Below, piece by piece: positions 6,589 to 6,739 of a stretch of DNA of 6,739 nt. The notes below the pieces were generated by a model, which was given only the letters and a program-made list of their open reading frames with translations, had not been told where the DNA came from and did no database searches. The DNA lies in contig JAAEPW010001127.1 in the NCBI GenBank assembly GCA_024232355.1, positions 1 through 6,739 on the forward strand, written 5' to 3'. Numbering within the stretch: the stretch's first letter is position 1; each line of letters begins with the position of its first letter. Origin of the DNA: Chloroflexota bacterium. Lineage in GTDB: Bacteria > Chloroflexota > Anaerolineae > B4-G1. Made by a program: the position numbers and the translations under genes.

Positions 6589-6617
6589 ACTTTACACCAC
6601 CTTCTCTCTTGTGTCAA
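6589..6617 (-). promoter_or_regulatory. Promoter of the IS transposase
   Basis: A perfect -35 TTGACA (6617-6612, minus strand) is followed by a 17-nt spacer and a -10 TAAAGT (6594-6589, four of six consensus bases). The -35 box overlaps the inner edge of the right terminal repeat by two bases. The predicted start near 6582 leaves a leader of about 19 nt before ATG 6563. That leader holds a run of eight G (6574-6567), a weak ribosome site. Confidence 0.6.
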
Positions 6618-6644
6618 TTATCCGCATTTCAATGGGCCACTACC
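6616..6644 (-). repeat. Right terminal inverted repeat of the IS1-like element
   Basis: Read on the minus strand from 6644, it begins GGTAGTGGCCCATTGAAATG and ends CGGATAATT, matching the left repeat at 25 of 29 positions. It borders the transposase promoter. The transposase reads away from this end. Confidence 0.85.
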
Positions 6645-6739
6645 AGACATTAACAATCCACATTCCGAACCTACTGTCTATCTTACTGACGAAATTGCCG
6701 ACAATGCAGCCCTCACAAGAACCTTGAGACGGCATTATG
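6645..6739. other. Right flank of the IS, no recognised gene
   Basis: Ninety-five bases remain to the window edge. One forward frame is open across all of it (reading DINNPHSEPTVYLTDEIADN and on), extending back through the terminal repeat to ATG 6586. A start inside the IS and the short length make it weak. It could be the beginning of a flanking gene or chance. Other forward frames have stops, and I recognise nothing. Confidence 0.25.

Larger units (their letters stand above)
4948..6644 (-). mobile_element. IS1-like insertion sequence, 1697 bp, transposase disrupted
   Basis: The boundaries are set by 29-bp imperfect inverted repeats that begin GGTAGTG at both tips. Inside are a promoter, one transposase frame (broken) and a terminator, all on the minus strand. 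The GG-starting tips and the transposase with an IERLNRTLR...GRR block fit the IS1 family. The element is about twice the length of classic IS1 (about 770 bp) and encodes one long protein, as in the longer IS1-like subgroup. Flanks CCTAACTT (4940-4947) and AGACATTA (6645-6652) do not match, so no 8-9-bp target duplication is seen. Family assignment is from memory of related proteins, not a search. Confidence 0.85.

Noticed and set aside
5622..6617. The 331-residue minus-strand frame taken as a complete gene on its own
   Set aside because: Its last ~54 residues (after GDRSLGT) are out-of-frame sequence covering the second half of the transposase, and its TTG start lies upstream of the predicted transcription start.
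6663..6681. A sixth TnsB-type repeat beyond the IS (CTATCTTACTGAC)
   Set aside because: It needs a 2-base insertion in the core, stands alone, and lies about 1.8 kb from the array, so chance is likely.

Overview
The window is dominated by mobile DNA. Base composition is moderate. The genes suggest a free-living bacterium, probably Chloroflexota (possibly a Ktedonobacteria-like or filamentous member). That assignment rests only on the IS1-like transposase, whose hydrophobic N-terminus, cysteine pairs and IERLNRTLR block resemble transposases I remember as abundant in that phylum. I hold it with modest confidence.

Left part (1-4837): the transposition operon of a Tn7-like element, read left to right. 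It holds the 3' end of a tnsA-like gene (1-210, open at the left edge), tnsB (207-2285, DDE integrase), tnsC (2278-3273, AAA+ regulator) and a long tniQ/tnsD-like target selector (3285-4604). The genes overlap or nearly touch (ATGA, an 8-bp overlap, an 11-nt gap), so they look translationally coupled. After tniQ come a 12-bp inverted repeat (4649-4689) and five copies of an AYTATCTYTGACTC motif (4711-4833). The last two copies form a near-perfect 21-bp tandem. The array ends in ...CTACA, so the reverse strand begins TGTAGGGAGTCA. I read this as one transposon end, with TnsB-binding sites and the terminus at about 4837. No Cas gene, CRISPR array or cargo gene is visible. Any cargo and the other end must lie to the left, outside the window.

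Middle (4838-4947): about 110 bp of apparently non-coding flank.

Right part (4948-6644): a complete 1697-bp IS1-like insertion sequence on the minus strand. It has 29-bp imperfect terminal inverted repeats (25/29), a good promoter starting in the right terminus, one DDE transposase gene and a hairpin/T5 terminator. The transposase reading frame is broken between the first and second catalytic aspartates by what looks like a 28-nt quasi-palindromic insertion. The copy is therefore probably dead. No target duplication is visible.

Far right (6645-6739): 95 bp of flank with no recognisable gene.

How it works together: TnsA and TnsB would cut and join the element ends at the repeat array, TnsC would relay target choice, and TniQ (with a possible C-terminal helix-turn-helix) would choose the site. 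The IS lies just outside the predicted transposon end and is an independent, apparently degraded passenger of the locus.
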